DNA from: Chloroflexi bacterium 44-23
Lineage (GTDB): Bacteria; Chloroflexota; Anaerolineae; Anaerolineales; Anaerolineaceae
Assembly (NCBI GenBank): GCA_001899005.1
Contig: MKUW01000022.1
Location: forward strand, 1 to 57,782
DNA: 57,782 bases
Direction: 5' to 3'
The notes under the pieces are model-generated. The model ran no database searches and was not told the origin of the DNA. It was given only the letters and a program-made list of their open reading frames with translations. Shown here in pieces: positions 34,473 to 43,123 of this stretch (the stretch's first letter is position 1; each line of letters opens with the position of its first letter). The translations under genes and the position numbers were made by a program.

Positions 34473-34949
34473 TGGAACTCCTCAGGTGGTTTCTCAGGCA
34501 TTGAAATTATGGGGCAGCCTTATGATGGATTATAGAACCAGATTGATGCGAATACAATGCTTCCCGGGGCGATTTGACCGTCTGGATAGCCGTAATCCGT
34601 TCTTTCGGGCAGGTGGATGGATGTGTATTTGCCTGCCTGGAAGGGGATTGGCCGGGGGTGAAACAAGATCCAGGTGGCAGGGTGATTCCGTGTTAAGGGC
34701 GAAGCCATCCGGCGAGCATCCCCGGCGACACAAGCGGATCGTTTCCCGGTTGCTTCGCCCCTACATTGTACGGTGGGCATGAGCGCGTGACACATAGGTC
34801 GTGTGTCATAACGCAACATATTTACGAATCAACAAATCAACCAGGTAACAAATCAACAAATCAACCAGGCAAGCATTTACGCCGACACAAGCGGGTCGTT
34901 TCCCGGATGCTTCGCCCCTACTACCCGCTACTTGCTAGCCGCTGTTCTT
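34473..34949. repeat. Intergenic repeats with GGGCGAAGC ends
   Basis: Two related blocks, 34695-34765 and 34873-34923, share GACACAAGCGG and TCGTTTCCCGG followed by TGCTTCGCCCCTAC, the same end as the 63-bp element at 2758-2820. Between them (34823-34875) is a CAACAAATCAACCAGG low-complexity tract downstream of the sigma factor gene. A faint reading on the minus strand near 34600-34650 (FQAGKYTSIHLP) recalls a flavoprotein reductase, but it is too short to call. Confidence 0.65.
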
Positions 34950-36131
34950 CTACGACACATACTCTTTCAACTGGCGTGAGCGGCGGGGATGGCGCAGGCG
35001 TCGTAAGGCTTTGCTTTCAATCTGGCGGATGCGTTCACGCGTCAGACCGAATTTCTGGCCGACTTCCTCCAGGGTGTAGGTGTGGCCATTGTCCAGCCCG
35101 AAACGCAGGCGCAAAATACGGGCTTCGCGTGGGGGCAGAGTGTCCAGCACCGCTTCAATGCGCTCACGCAGCATTTTGTCATAGGTGCTCTGGATGGGAG
35201 TGGGGGTGAGGGTATCCTCGACGAACATACCCAGTTCTGATTCCTCATCATCCTCGTTAATGGGGCTTTCGAGGGAAAGCGGCAGCCAGCTGACGCGCAT
35301 CATCCAGTCGATTTTGTTGGGGGAGGTGTCCATGGCAACGGCCAATTCTTCGTTGGTGGGAACCCGCCCTAATTTTTGCTCCATCTCATGCATATGGCGA
35401 TAGAGATGACGGATGCGGTCAACCATGTGAACCGGCACCCGGATGGTACGGCCCTGATCTGCGATTGAACGTGAAATGGTCTGGCGAATCCACCAGGTTG
35501 CGTAGGTGGAAAAGCGAAAACCGCGCTGATATTCATACTTTTCAACTGCCTTCATCAGGCCCAGGTTGCCTTCTTGAATCAGATCCAGGAAAGGCACGCC
35601 GCGGCCGATGTAGCGTTTGGCAATGCTGACCACCAGGCGCGTATTGGCTTTAATCAAATGGTCACGAGCATGCTCGCCGTCTTCAATTTCGGCCTCAAAG
35701 CGCTCCAATTGATCGGGCGGTGTGCTGCCGTTCAGGTCACGCAAGAGATCTTCCGCCATGCGCCCGGTTTCAATGCGGCGTGCCAGGCTCAGCTCTTCCT
35801 CGACGTTCAGGAGCGGGACAGATGACATTTCTTTCAAATACAGGCCGATGGTATCATCGCTGGAGATTGTTTCCAAATTGGCTGCGAAAGGATCCATATC
35901 ACTGGGAGGACCGCCATACTCCTCATTGCTGCGGCCGGATTCCTCCTCATCGAAAACATCCACCCCCTGGCGACGCAAAGCCACCATGATGGCCTCCATG
36001 CGGTCGACGTCACTGGAAATTTCAGGGTAGGCTTCCACCAGATCTTCAGTGGTCAAATAACCCTGAACGTCCGCCTTTTCGAGCAGCATACTGAAAACTT
36101 CTGTTTTGCGATTACTTCTTCCTGGATTCAC
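34950..36131 (-). CDS. rpoD: RNA polymerase primary sigma factor (RpoD-type)
   Basis: A 393-aa sigma-70. Residues 1-55 are a region-1.1-like helical domain. Region 1.2 is around IGLYLKEMSSVPLL. Region 2 (about 135-225) includes ANTRLVVSIAKRY, FLDLIQEGNLGLMKAVEKY and the melting/-10 segment RFSTYATWWIRQTISRSI. Region 3 follows from IRVPVHMVD. Region 4.2 is a helix-turn-helix ending TRERIRQIESKALRRLR. The 1.1 domain and full set of regions make it group 1 or a close group 2 paralogue. The start is a GTG at 36129-36131 after AAAGGAGGGG. It directs housekeeping transcription. Confidence 0.93.
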   Translation of the reverse strand: MNPGRSNRKTEVFSMLLEKADVQGYLTTEDLVEAYPEISSDVDRMEAIMVALRRQGVDVFDEEESGRSNEEYGGPPSDMDPFAANLETISSDDTIGLYLKEMSSVPLLNVEEELSLARRIETGRMAEDLLRDLNGSTPPDQLERFEAEIEDGEHARDHLIKANTRLVVSIAKRYIGRGVPFLDLIQEGNLGLMKAVEKYEYQRGFRFSTYATWWIRQTISRSIADQGRTIRVPVHMVDRIRHLYRHMHEMEQKLGRVPTNEELAVAMDTSPNKIDWMMRVSWLPLSLESPINEDDEESELGMFVEDTLTPTPIQSTYDKMLRERIEAVLDTLPPREARILRLRFGLDNGHTYTLEEVGQKFGLTRERIRQIESKALRRLRHPRRSRQLKEYVS

Positions 36132-36295
36132 TAAAACCCCTCCTTTGGCCTGATCGTGCGGATGCAGTTTGTGTTACCAGATTTTACGGTTTGTGAAAGT
36201 TGATTGCTAAATGCTGGGTTGTGTCTGTCAATCCGGAGTATAGGCTGCAATTCGATTCTCGTTTGTCTATAAATAATGATATTAAGAGGAAAAAG

Positions 36296-36775
36296 TTAGT
36301 TTTCTGCCACAGATTTTTGATGCTCGCAGGCAGATTGGTTAAGATTGGTGCCGCAAATGATACATAGCCCCTTGCATTCCGGCCGGCACAGCATTTTAAT
36401 AGGCATGGCCAGGATCATATTTTGATAAACCAGAGGTGACAGGTTAATATGACCATCTTCCGGAACAAAGAATTCTGAGTCGCGCGTATGTCGTGTATGA
36501 TATGCAAACAATTCCTTAAATTCTGTTTCCAATGGCTGTTGATAATCTTCCAAACAACGTCCACATTGCCCCACCACCAAAGCCTGAAATTCTGCCTCCA
36601 GTAACAAGCCTTGCGGCGTTCGATTGATTCGAACCTGCCCTTTGAGATGGCTCAGCTCAAGTTCCGAATAGAGGGTGATCTCATCTACACCAAAGTTCAG
36701 GTCGCGGTGGCTGCCGGTTGGTTCATTCAGCATGAAGCCGACATTTATTCGTAATGGATTATGAAGATTGCTCAC
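36296..36775 (-). CDS. YceD/DUF177 family protein
   Basis: A 159-aa protein of the DUF177 family, linked in bacteria to 23S rRNA accumulation. The core motif VGQCGRCLEDYQQPLETEF is near residues 87-105, and the C-terminal Cys motif (CRPECKGLC, CGTN, then C) is near residues 131-150, probably a zinc site. The usual downstream partner rpmF (ribosomal protein L32) is absent here; the sigma factor gene follows instead. The start appears to be the GTG at 36773-36775, with no strong ribosome site. Confidence 0.88.
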   Translation of the reverse strand: MSNLHNPLRINVGFMLNEPTGSHRDLNFGVDEITLYSELELSHLKGQVRINRTPQGLLLEAEFQALVVGQCGRCLEDYQQPLETEFKELFAYHTRHTRDSEFFVPEDGHINLSPLVYQNMILAMPIKMLCRPECKGLCIICGTNLNQSACEHQKSVAEN

Positions 36776-36850
36776 CAGAAAATGCTACCGATCAAAGGGT
36801 ATAATAATACTTTTGAGATTATAGCACAGCGGCATACCCCCGTCAACTTA

Positions 36851-36868
36851 TTATGATTTTTATCATAA
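36851..36868 (+). promoter_or_regulatory. Perfect palindrome upstream of the RdgB gene
   Basis: TTATGAT (36851-36857), a TTTT loop and ATCATAA (36862-36868) lie 18 bp before the rdgB start in the divergent yceD/rdgB promoter region. The spacing would let a repressor block initiation. It loosely resembles a Fur-type half-site arrangement, but that is weak. Confidence 0.45.
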
Positions 36869-36886
36869 AAAAGGAAAATATTAACA

Positions 36887-37498
36887 ATGCAAGAACTCTT
36901 GATCGCCAGCTCAAACCCCGGTAAATTGCACGAAATGCGTACCATACTCCAAGATCTGCCAGTCAAATTAATTCAACCGGCAGATATACGGTTAAATTTG
37001 GATGTGATCGAAGATGGCAAGTCTTATGAAGAAAATGCGCGCAAGAAAGCCAGGGCCTATTGCGCCGCCAGTGGCAAGGTCACCCTGGCAGATGACTCCG
37101 GCCTTGAAGTGGATGTGTTGGGAGGAGCGCCCGGAATTCATTCAGCGCGCTTTTCCCCCAAAGCGAATGCAACCGATCGCGACCGGCGCGACTATTTGCT
37201 GGAAAAACTAAGAGGGTTCGAGCAGCCCTGGTATGCCCATTTTCACTGTTCGGTTGTGATTGTGACACCTTCCGGTGCCGAATATGTGCATGGAGCCAAT
37301 TGTTATGGCCAAATTATCGATCATGAACGTGGCAGCCATGGCTTTGGCTATGATCCGCTCTTTTTCATGCCCCACCTGGGAATGACCACCGCGGAAATGG
37401 AAGAAGATAAAAAAAACATGATTAGTCACCGCGGCCTGGCGTTAATGGCGGCGCGAAAATCCCTGAAGCAAATTTTCAGCCCGGCCAATCAAGCATGA
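36887..37498 (+). CDS. rdgB: XTP/dITP diphosphatase (RdgB/HAM1)
   Basis: A 203-aa housecleaning enzyme that hydrolyses ITP, dITP and XTP to monophosphates, keeping deaminated purines out of nucleic acids. All family motifs are present: IASSNPGKLHEM (residues 6-17), LADDSGLEVDVLGGAPGIHSAR (about 67-88, holding the catalytic Asp), GFGYDPLFFMP (about 152-162), and SHRGLALMA near the end. The ATG follows AAAAAGGAAAATATTAACA. The next gene overlaps its stop by ATGA. Confidence 0.95.
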   Translation: MQELLIASSNPGKLHEMRTILQDLPVKLIQPADIRLNLDVIEDGKSYEENARKKARAYCAASGKVTLADDSGLEVDVLGGAPGIHSARFSPKANATDRDRRDYLLEKLRGFEQPWYAHFHCSVVIVTPSGAEYVHGANCYGQIIDHERGSHGFGYDPLFFMPHLGMTTAEMEEDKKNMISHRGLALMAARKSLKQIFSPANQA

Positions 37499-38268
37499 CC
37501 TTCAGCCAGGCTCTCCTGCGCCGACCGGCCGCGACGATGGTGGCCGGCATCACCACAGCCGCGCTTGGCTTGCCGGATTATCAGCTGGCCTTAGCACAGC
37601 ACCACCAATATGACTTGGCATTGCAGGCAGCCGGCCTGACGACCACTGTCCTGGAGGCTTTGCCTGATTTCCCCGATTCCGTCTTTGTCGAGGATTGCGC
37701 CGTGCTGGCCGGGAGCCTGGCGGTACTGACCCGCCCGGGTGCTGGCAGCCGCAGGGGAGAAGAGCTTGCCATTCGAGCGGCGCTGGAAGGCATTTTCAGC
37801 CAGGTTTTACAAATTGAGGCTCCGGCCACGCTGGATGGCGGCGATATCTGCCAGATCGACGATCATTTCCTGCTGGGCGTATCGGCACGCACCGACCGTG
37901 CCGGGGCGGAAGCCTTGGCTGCCCTGTTAACGGAGAAAGGTTTCAGCAGTGAGCCGGTTGATATCACTTCCTGGAGCGGCATTTTGCACCTCAAGAGCGC
38001 TATCAACTACCTGGGAGATGGCATGCTGCTGGTCGATGAACGCCTGGCCCGGCACCCGGCCATTGCGCGTTATGAATGCATCCTCGTGCCGCAGCAGGAA
38101 GCCTATGCCGCCAATTCACTGCGCGTGAATGATCGTGTTCTGGTGCCCGCCGGTTTTTCGCTTACACAAAAGAAAATCAGTCAGGCGGGGCTGAGAACGG
38201 TCAGCCTGAACATGTCTGAATTTCAAAAACTGGATGGCGGCTTGAGCTGTCTCTCCTTGCGCTGGTAA
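37495..38268 (+). CDS. Dimethylarginine dimethylaminohydrolase-like hydrolase
   Basis: A 257-aa guanidino-group-modifying enzyme of the DDAH/arginine-deiminase fold. It has FVEDCAVL (about residues 62-69), LDGGDI near 113, catalytic His in ILHLKSAINYLG near 165, and the nucleophile Cys in GGLSCLSLRW at the very C-terminus. All active-site residues are conserved. It would hydrolyse methylated arginine or a related guanidine to citrulline plus amine. It is cotranscribed with the RdgB gene (ATGA overlap), a pairing that has no obvious metabolic logic. Confidence 0.9.
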   Translation: MTFSQALLRRPAATMVAGITTAALGLPDYQLALAQHHQYDLALQAAGLTTTVLEALPDFPDSVFVEDCAVLAGSLAVLTRPGAGSRRGEELAIRAALEGIFSQVLQIEAPATLDGGDICQIDDHFLLGVSARTDRAGAEALAALLTEKGFSSEPVDITSWSGILHLKSAINYLGDGMLLVDERLARHPAIARYECILVPQQEAYAANSLRVNDRVLVPAGFSLTQKKISQAGLRTVSLNMSEFQKLDGGLSCLSLRW

Positions 38269-38304
38269 GCCTGCCTCATTTCTCAACCGGCTGGCTTGCC
38301 TGCC

Positions 38305-39186
38305 TTAACCACCAAATGCGTAGGTGGGCATTCCCTCTACGCTTGTTTTCAGCCGCATGAGCGCGCCGTTGTACGGGTATCGCTGCCGGTCGACTGCGTC
38401 CAGCCCAATGGCAGCCGAGGTGACGTACAGTTCGTTGCGCTGCGGCCCGCCAAAGACACAGCTGGTCACACGTTTGGCCGGAAAAGAACAGGTTTCGAGC
38501 AATTCGCCCGATTGAGGGTTCCAGCGCGTAATAGCGGCACCATCCCACAACGCCAGCCAGAGCATGCCCTGCTGATCGACGGTCATCCCGTCGGCCACAA
38601 ACTCCCCCGCCGGCAGGGTAAAGGCCACGCGCTGGTTGCTGATTTGACCATGCGCCAGGTCGTAATCATAGGCCCAGACAGCCCGCGAACCTGAATCCGC
38701 CAGATAGAACTGCGAATAGTCCGGGCTCCAGCCCAGCCCATTCGAAATAAAGAGGTCTGCGCGCAACGTACGGACGCTCAGATCGGTCTCAATACAATAC
38801 AGCGATCCATGCGCGGCACCGTCCTGATTTATGGCCATGGAGCCCACCACAAAGCGGCCGAGCGGATCGCACTTGCCATCGTTGAAGCGGTTGCCGGGAT
38901 GCTCATTTTCGAGTTCCAGCACAACTTCAACCTGCCCGTTGTCCAGATCCAGGAAGGCAATTTTACGATCGGGAGCAATGATGAGACCCCCTGCCCGGCG
39001 GGGTGCCAGCGTGCCGATGTTACCAAAGCGGGCAGAAAGATCAATGGCACGGTTGCTCTGATCGGCAGGGTTGTAGACGAAGACGGTGGCGCGCGGGATA
39101 TCGAGCCAGTAGAGCCGTTGCGCTCCGGCATCCCAGGCCGGACCTTCTCCGGTAAGTGCGTGCTGGTTGACGAGGATTTCTGGCAT
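38305..39186 (-). CDS. SMP-30/gluconolactonase family protein
   Basis: A 293-aa six-bladed beta-propeller lactonase. Diagnostic residues are GEGPAWDAGAQRLYWLDI (Glu metal ligand, residues 13-30), RFNDGKCDPLGRFVVGSM (Asn ligand, about 98-115), SNGLGWSPDYSQFYLADS (about 147-164), and DGMTVDQQGMLWLALW (Asp ligand, about 197-212). It opens sugar lactones with a divalent metal; it could also act on organophosphates, as some members do. It converges with the DDAH-like gene (36-bp gap). A GT-rich tract and the 80-bp repeat array lie upstream of its start. Confidence 0.92.
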   Translation of the reverse strand: MPEILVNQHALTGEGPAWDAGAQRLYWLDIPRATVFVYNPADQSNRAIDLSARFGNIGTLAPRRAGGLIIAPDRKIAFLDLDNGQVEVVLELENEHPGNRFNDGKCDPLGRFVVGSMAINQDGAAHGSLYCIETDLSVRTLRADLFISNGLGWSPDYSQFYLADSGSRAVWAYDYDLAHGQISNQRVAFTLPAGEFVADGMTVDQQGMLWLALWDGAAITRWNPQSGELLETCSFPAKRVTSCVFGGPQRNELYVTSAAIGLDAVDRQRYPYNGALMRLKTSVEGMPTYAFGG

Positions 39187-39254
39187 GATTTGGCTCCTGT
39201 GAATGTTGAATTAATTGTAGCTTAAGTGAGAGTAATGAGAGAGGAGTGAGGAGG

Positions 39255-39345
39255 TGATTGGTTGATTAGGTGATTAGGTGATTTGTTGATTTGTTGATTG
39301 GGTGATTAGGTGATTTGTTGATTGGTTGCTTTGTGAATTAAGCGC
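39255..39345. repeat. GT-rich low-complexity tract
   Basis: About 90 bp made of GGTGATTAGGTGATTTGTTGATT variants. It is the same kind of sequence as at 9630-9717 (reverse orientation), 15340-15380 and 34823-34875 (reverse). After it, at 39361-39440, are two copies of the CCTAGCTGAGATT motif related to the 129-bp repeats. Confidence 0.8.
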
Positions 39346-39476
39346 CTGGTTGGCAGAAACGCCCCTAGCTGAGATTAGCGGTTAGAATGCGTGTCGTAAA
39401 TGGAAATGAACCTCCTCAGGCATTTATTTGCTTAGCTCAGATTGGGGATTTAAAAGTAACAGTCCCCCTTAATCAT

Positions 39477-40235
39477 CCGGCACCGAATAATCGTTGATTG
39501 GCACCGAATCACGGTGGATGGGAATCGGATTAACCATAACCAAAGGGTAGGGGCAACCCTTGCGGTTGCCCTCACATCCGGCACCGAATCACGGTGGATG
39601 GGAATCGGATTAACCATAACCGGAGGGTAGGGGCGAGCCCTACCCCTACATCCGGCCCCGAATCACGGTGGATGGGAATCGGATTATCCGTAACCAAAGG
39701 GTAGGGGCGAGCCTTGCGGTTGCCCTCACATCCGGCACCAAATGATGGTGGATGGGAATCGGATTAACCATAACCGGAGGGTAGGGGCAACCCTTGCGGT
39801 TGCCCTCACATCCGGCATCAAATGATGGTGGATGGGAATCGAATTAACCATAACCAAAGGGTAGGGGCAACCCTTGCGGTTGCCCTCACATCCGGCATCA
39901 AATGATGGTGGATGGGAATCGAATTAACCATAACCAAAGGGTAGGGGCGAGCCTTGCGGTTGCCCTCACATCCGGCACCGAATCACGGTGGATGGGAATC
40001 GGATTATCCGTAACCAAAAGGTAGGGGCAACCCTTGCGGTTGCCCTTACATCCGGCCCCGAATCATGGTGGATGGGAATCGAATTAACCATAAACAAAGG
40101 GTAGGGGCAACCCTTGCGGTTGCCCTCACATCCGGCACCAAATCATGGTGGATGGGAATCGGATTATCCGTAACCAAAGGGTAGGGGCAACCCTTGCGGT
40201 TGCCCTCACATCCGGCCCCGAATCATGTTTGATTC
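39477..40235. repeat. Array of about nine 80-bp hairpin-bearing tandem repeats
   Basis: Units start with TCCGGC(A/C)CCGAATCA at 39577, 39651, 39731, 39811, 39891, 39971, 40051, 40131 and 40211, so the period is exactly 80 bp from 39651 on and 74 bp for the first. A partial unit precedes. Each unit has GATGGGAATCGGATTA, then GGGTAGGGGCAACC-CTTGC-GGTTGCCC, a strong hairpin. One unit (39625-39648) has a different arm with its own pairing (GGTAGGGGCGAGCCCTACC). GGGGCAACCCTTGCGGTTGCC hairpins are known as dispersed bacterial repeats; a long tandem array is less usual. There are no spacers or cas genes, so it is not CRISPR. Confidence 0.93.
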
Positions 40236-40356
40236 GTCTCCCTGGCTGAGCTGCGCCTTAACGCTGTAAGCGCGCGCCGCACGCGCTTGATGTTTTTAAT
40301 CCTCCGTGTGTCATTATTGTGGGAAAACTGGAGGTTGCACTCCGCGAATAAAGAGG

Positions 40357-40920
40357 CTATCTGCGTTTCTTCCTGCTTCTGGCCAGCCGGGCAATCAGGC
40401 TGACAGCCGCAGCCGTGAAGCCGGCCATAATCCCAAACAGGATCGAATCGCGCGTCCCAAAGGCAGTATTCACATCTCCATGCACGTTTTTAGCCACCAG
40501 GAAGACGACCCCACTGGCTTTATCGAGCGTAACGTCGGAGGCGATCAAGACTCCTGTACCAGTTTGGACCATATCCGCGCCCTGACCGGCGACGACGAGC
40601 ATCGATTGGGTGTTGTTGAGTTCGGCATGACCGCCGGCCACCACCACTTTGGCCGAGGAACTGTTCAGCGTGGCTTCCTGAGTATGCGCTACAACTACGG
40701 CCCCGTTGGTTATCTGCAGCGAATCCGTATTCAGTTTTACAACCCCACCCTGGGTGATGTTGACCTGCTCAGCCTGGACGCTATTAGCCCCGCCCTGGCG
40801 AATGCTGACCTTGTGCGCAGTCACCTGATTGGCTCCAGTGCGGAAGATTTCATAGTCGCCCTTGTCCCCATCCGCTGGGTTGATGTCTTCGATTAGATCT
40901 TCAATTTCTTTTGGACTCAT
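40357..40920 (-). CDS. Beta-roll repeat protein with C-terminal membrane anchor
   Basis: A 187-aa protein. After an acidic helix (MSPKEIEDLIEDI) residues about 30-135 consist of about 16-20-residue pseudo-repeats alternating Val/Ile with Asn, Gln and Gly (VSIRQGGANSVQAEQVNI, then LQITNGAVVVAHTQEATL), the pattern of a stacked beta-solenoid, as in polymer-forming or bactofilin-like proteins. A hydrophobic helix (about 160-178) and an all-basic tail RSRKKRR follow, anchoring it in the membrane with the solenoid outside or inside. The ATG at 40918-40920 follows AAAGGAGTAGC. Function unknown. Confidence 0.75.
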   Translation of the reverse strand: MSPKEIEDLIEDINPADGDKGDYEIFRTGANQVTAHKVSIRQGGANSVQAEQVNITQGGVVKLNTDSLQITNGAVVVAHTQEATLNSSSAKVVVAGGHAELNNTQSMLVVAGQGADMVQTGTGVLIASDVTLDKASGVVFLVAKNVHGDVNTAFGTRDSILFGIMAGFTAAAVSLIARLARSRKKRR

Positions 40921-41037
40921 GCTACTCCTTTCGATTGTATTCTTATTTTCATTGTAGCTGCTTCGTAAGACAGATACAATGTACTTCGCTTCCTTCGCTG
41001 CGCTCGGCATACTTCGCAGCCCCGCATTAGCGTATCT

Positions 41038-41916
41038 CTACCCTGCATACCCCGGATAAACACCCGAACGGACGGCATCGGCCGGATCGGGATCGACGGA
41101 AGACAGCTCGATGCGGGTGATCTTGCCATCTGCGACCGTGATAAAAGCCAGCCCGACCAGTTGCTGCGGATAGGGTTCTGCCAGAATCAGACAGGGACGC
41201 GTGCGGCCCTGGTACTGGCAGGTGCCCAACTCGGCATACGGTCTGCCATCCAAATATTGATACCCGTCCAGCACCAACCGCAGGTAAGCTTCCAGACCGG
41301 CTTTGTTGGTCAGCGGATTCTCATTGGTGGGTGACCCGTATAGAAATGTTTCGGCCATATGCGGCATGAGCACATCCACATCCATCGTATTCCACATGCG
41401 CGCCAGGGTATTGAGTGCCTCTTCTTCATCCAGCAGGCCATCTGCAGAGACTGCGCGCACATCGGCAGCCTGGCCGGCGGGCAGCGGCATGTCGGGTGTG
41501 GGGGTATCGCTTCTGAAAACCCGCACGCGCTCGGGCAGGGTTAAGACCTTCAGTCCATCGAAAGCAATATAATAGCGGCCCCCGCGCAGCGGCGTAGCGC
41601 GCTCCAGCTCATTTTCCCCATCTGCATTGGCGATCCCGAGGCTGGCAAAATAACAATAGGCTTGGTGTCGATCGGCATGGTCGACCAGATCCTGGATGAG
41701 CTGAGCATCCGTCAGCTGACCATGCTGGGGATAGAGCGCCGTGCGGACCACAATAAAACAAAGTTTGCCTTTGCGGCGCGCGACGATCTGCGGGTTCCTG
41801 GTGATGTCCCGGTTTACCTCAATATCCGTAAAGCCTTCGGACTTCAATTGGTTGCCCACGATTTCAATCCCGAAAGCGTGCACTTCCGCATCATTCAAAA
41901 TTTCGCGTTCAGACAT
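41038..41916 (-). CDS. Two-domain hypothetical protein (SnoaL-like C-terminus)
   Basis: A 292-aa protein. The first 120 residues contain NPQIVARRKGKLCFIVVRTA, with the strand pattern of a PD-(D/E)xK-like fold, but the catalytic E-x-K is replaced by VRTA, so nuclease activity is unlikely. After a linker with APTP-type residues (about 125-145), residues about 165-280 look like a SnoaL/NTF2-like cone (NTLARMWNTMDVDVLMPHM, then GLEAYLRLVLDGY, then GLAFITVADGKITRIEL). Such domains bind small hydrophobic ligands or act as isomerases. The ATG follows GGGAGAAACCAGGC. It is not tightly linked to the beta-roll gene downstream (117-bp gap). Confidence 0.6.
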   Translation of the reverse strand: MSEREILNDAEVHAFGIEIVGNQLKSEGFTDIEVNRDITRNPQIVARRKGKLCFIVVRTALYPQHGQLTDAQLIQDLVDHADRHQAYCYFASLGIANADGENELERATPLRGGRYYIAFDGLKVLTLPERVRVFRSDTPTPDMPLPAGQAADVRAVSADGLLDEEEALNTLARMWNTMDVDVLMPHMAETFLYGSPTNENPLTNKAGLEAYLRLVLDGYQYLDGRPYAELGTCQYQGRTRPCLILAEPYPQQLVGLAFITVADGKITRIELSSVDPDPADAVRSGVYPGYAG

Positions 41917-42204
41917 GCCTGGTTTCTCCCTGGTAAAGAGATGGGTGATAGGTATATTGTATAGGAGAAATGGAAGGAAGGGACAGGATTGGCAGGGGGA
42001 GGTGTGAGCGCGTCATACCGCCCATAAATCCTGGTCAGTGGTTACAAAAAACGCCGGCATCGCTCAAGACCGTAATTGGCAGATGCAAGCAGCCCAGTGG
42101 TTTAGCTCATTGGTTTGATACACTATAGTTTCTCCTTTCCATCCGTTGTATAATTTTATTGCCTACAGTTACACCCTTTACCGATCACGAATGGGGTAAA
42201 TAAA
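41917..42204. other. Gap at the left edge of the defence island
   Basis: No gene is seen. Base composition changes here from GC-rich to AT-rich near 42100, marking the edge of the acquired segment. A possible -10 box TATAAT is at about 42149-42154. No direct repeats or tRNA fragment suggestive of an attachment site are visible. Confidence 0.5.
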
Positions 42205-42237
42205 ATGAACGGTGATTCAAACAATGAGGGTATATGA
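42205..42237 (+). CDS. Possible 10-codon leader peptide
   Basis: ATG at 42205, preceded by ATGGGGTAAATAAA, encodes MNGDSNNEGI and ends in a TGA that overlaps the start of the 258-aa gene (ATGA). The arrangement would couple translation of the two. It may simply be chance. Confidence 0.3.
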   Translation: MNGDSNNEGI

Positions 42238-43010
42238 ATAATTATATTGTTGTGGTTTGGATAAAAAAATACTTATCAATTTTTGGAAAATTCTTTTCAA
42301 TAATTATCCCCTTTTTGATTCCGACTTTCTTTATATTTATTTCGAACATACTAATTGATTTTCAAATATGGAAATTGATTCTAATAATCTTTTTGTTCAT
42401 TTCGATAGGATATTTCTTTATTAAGAGTATGGATATTTTCAATGAATATGAAGGCAGATTCACTTCATTTGTTAATGTATTAGAAAATGATCTTCTAAAA
42501 AAGGCAGAAGGGATAAATAAACGTCCTGTAAGAATTTCGCCTGACTTTCCTCAAACAGATTTTGGTTTGTATCAAAAAATGATTACGAAAATTAAGACCA
42601 GAGGATATGCTGAGTTTATTTGCCAAAATATGGGTTGTGAAATTGGTTACAAATGGCCACTTACATTATCGGCAATTTCACCGGGCATGCATCAATATTT
42701 CCTCGTATTAACATATGGTCATGATCCAAGTTCAAAAGGTTATTTCAGAATTTACGATGAAGAATTAGTGGATAAAAAACAAATAAACAAATCAAAAATA
42801 ATACCCTCAGATTCCAGGGATTTTACGCAAACAATTTTCAATGATCTATTTCCAATTTTAGGAAATTTTAGTGACAAAATATCTGAAAAAATGTCGGGAC
42901 AAATAATGTTAGAAGCGGCAAATGAGCATTATTTAATAACAAGTTATAAGCTAAGAAAAAAGAGAATGAGAAGAGGAAATGGATTCTATTACATACGAAT
43001 TTTCCTATGA
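42234..43010 (+). CDS. Hypothetical membrane protein, 258 aa
   Basis: Two hydrophobic segments (about residues 18-38 and 45-64) anchor a soluble domain of about 190 residues with a conserved-looking patch GCEIGYKWPLTLSAISPGMH and TYGHDPSSKGYFRIYDEEL. It is very AT-rich, with Lys, Ile and Asn codons ending in A/T, unlike the genes to its left. I do not recognise the family. It is the first gene of the defence island, 113 bp before hsdM, and may be an unrelated cargo or a membrane effector. Confidence 0.7.
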   Translation: MNNYIVVVWIKKYLSIFGKFFSIIIPFLIPTFFIFISNILIDFQIWKLILIIFLFISIGYFFIKSMDIFNEYEGRFTSFVNVLENDLLKKAEGINKRPVRISPDFPQTDFGLYQKMITKIKTRGYAEFICQNMGCEIGYKWPLTLSAISPGMHQYFLVLTYGHDPSSKGYFRIYDEELVDKKQINKSKIIPSDSRDFTQTIFNDLFPILGNFSDKISEKMSGQIMLEAANEHYLITSYKLRKKRMRRGNGFYYIRIFL

Positions 43011-43123
43011 ATAATTGGCCAAATTTTTTAAAGACAAAAGAACTTTTTTCCCTTCATTCACCCGCTATAATTTAAAGGGTGGTAAAAACAAAAACAAATT
43101 AACTTATAAAGGGATGCATACAC

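Noticed and set aside
34520..34819. Reverse-strand frame with FQAGKYTSIHLP, like a flavoprotein reductase
   Set aside because: Only about 20 residues resemble the family, and the frame crosses repeat sequence; too weak even for a pseudogene call.
36851..36868. Fur box upstream of rdgB
   Set aside because: The palindrome is real but matches the Fur consensus only loosely, and rdgB is not an iron gene; kept as an unassigned site.
39477..40235. Tandem array as a CRISPR locus
   Set aside because: The whole 80-bp unit repeats, with no unique spacers, and no cas genes are nearby.
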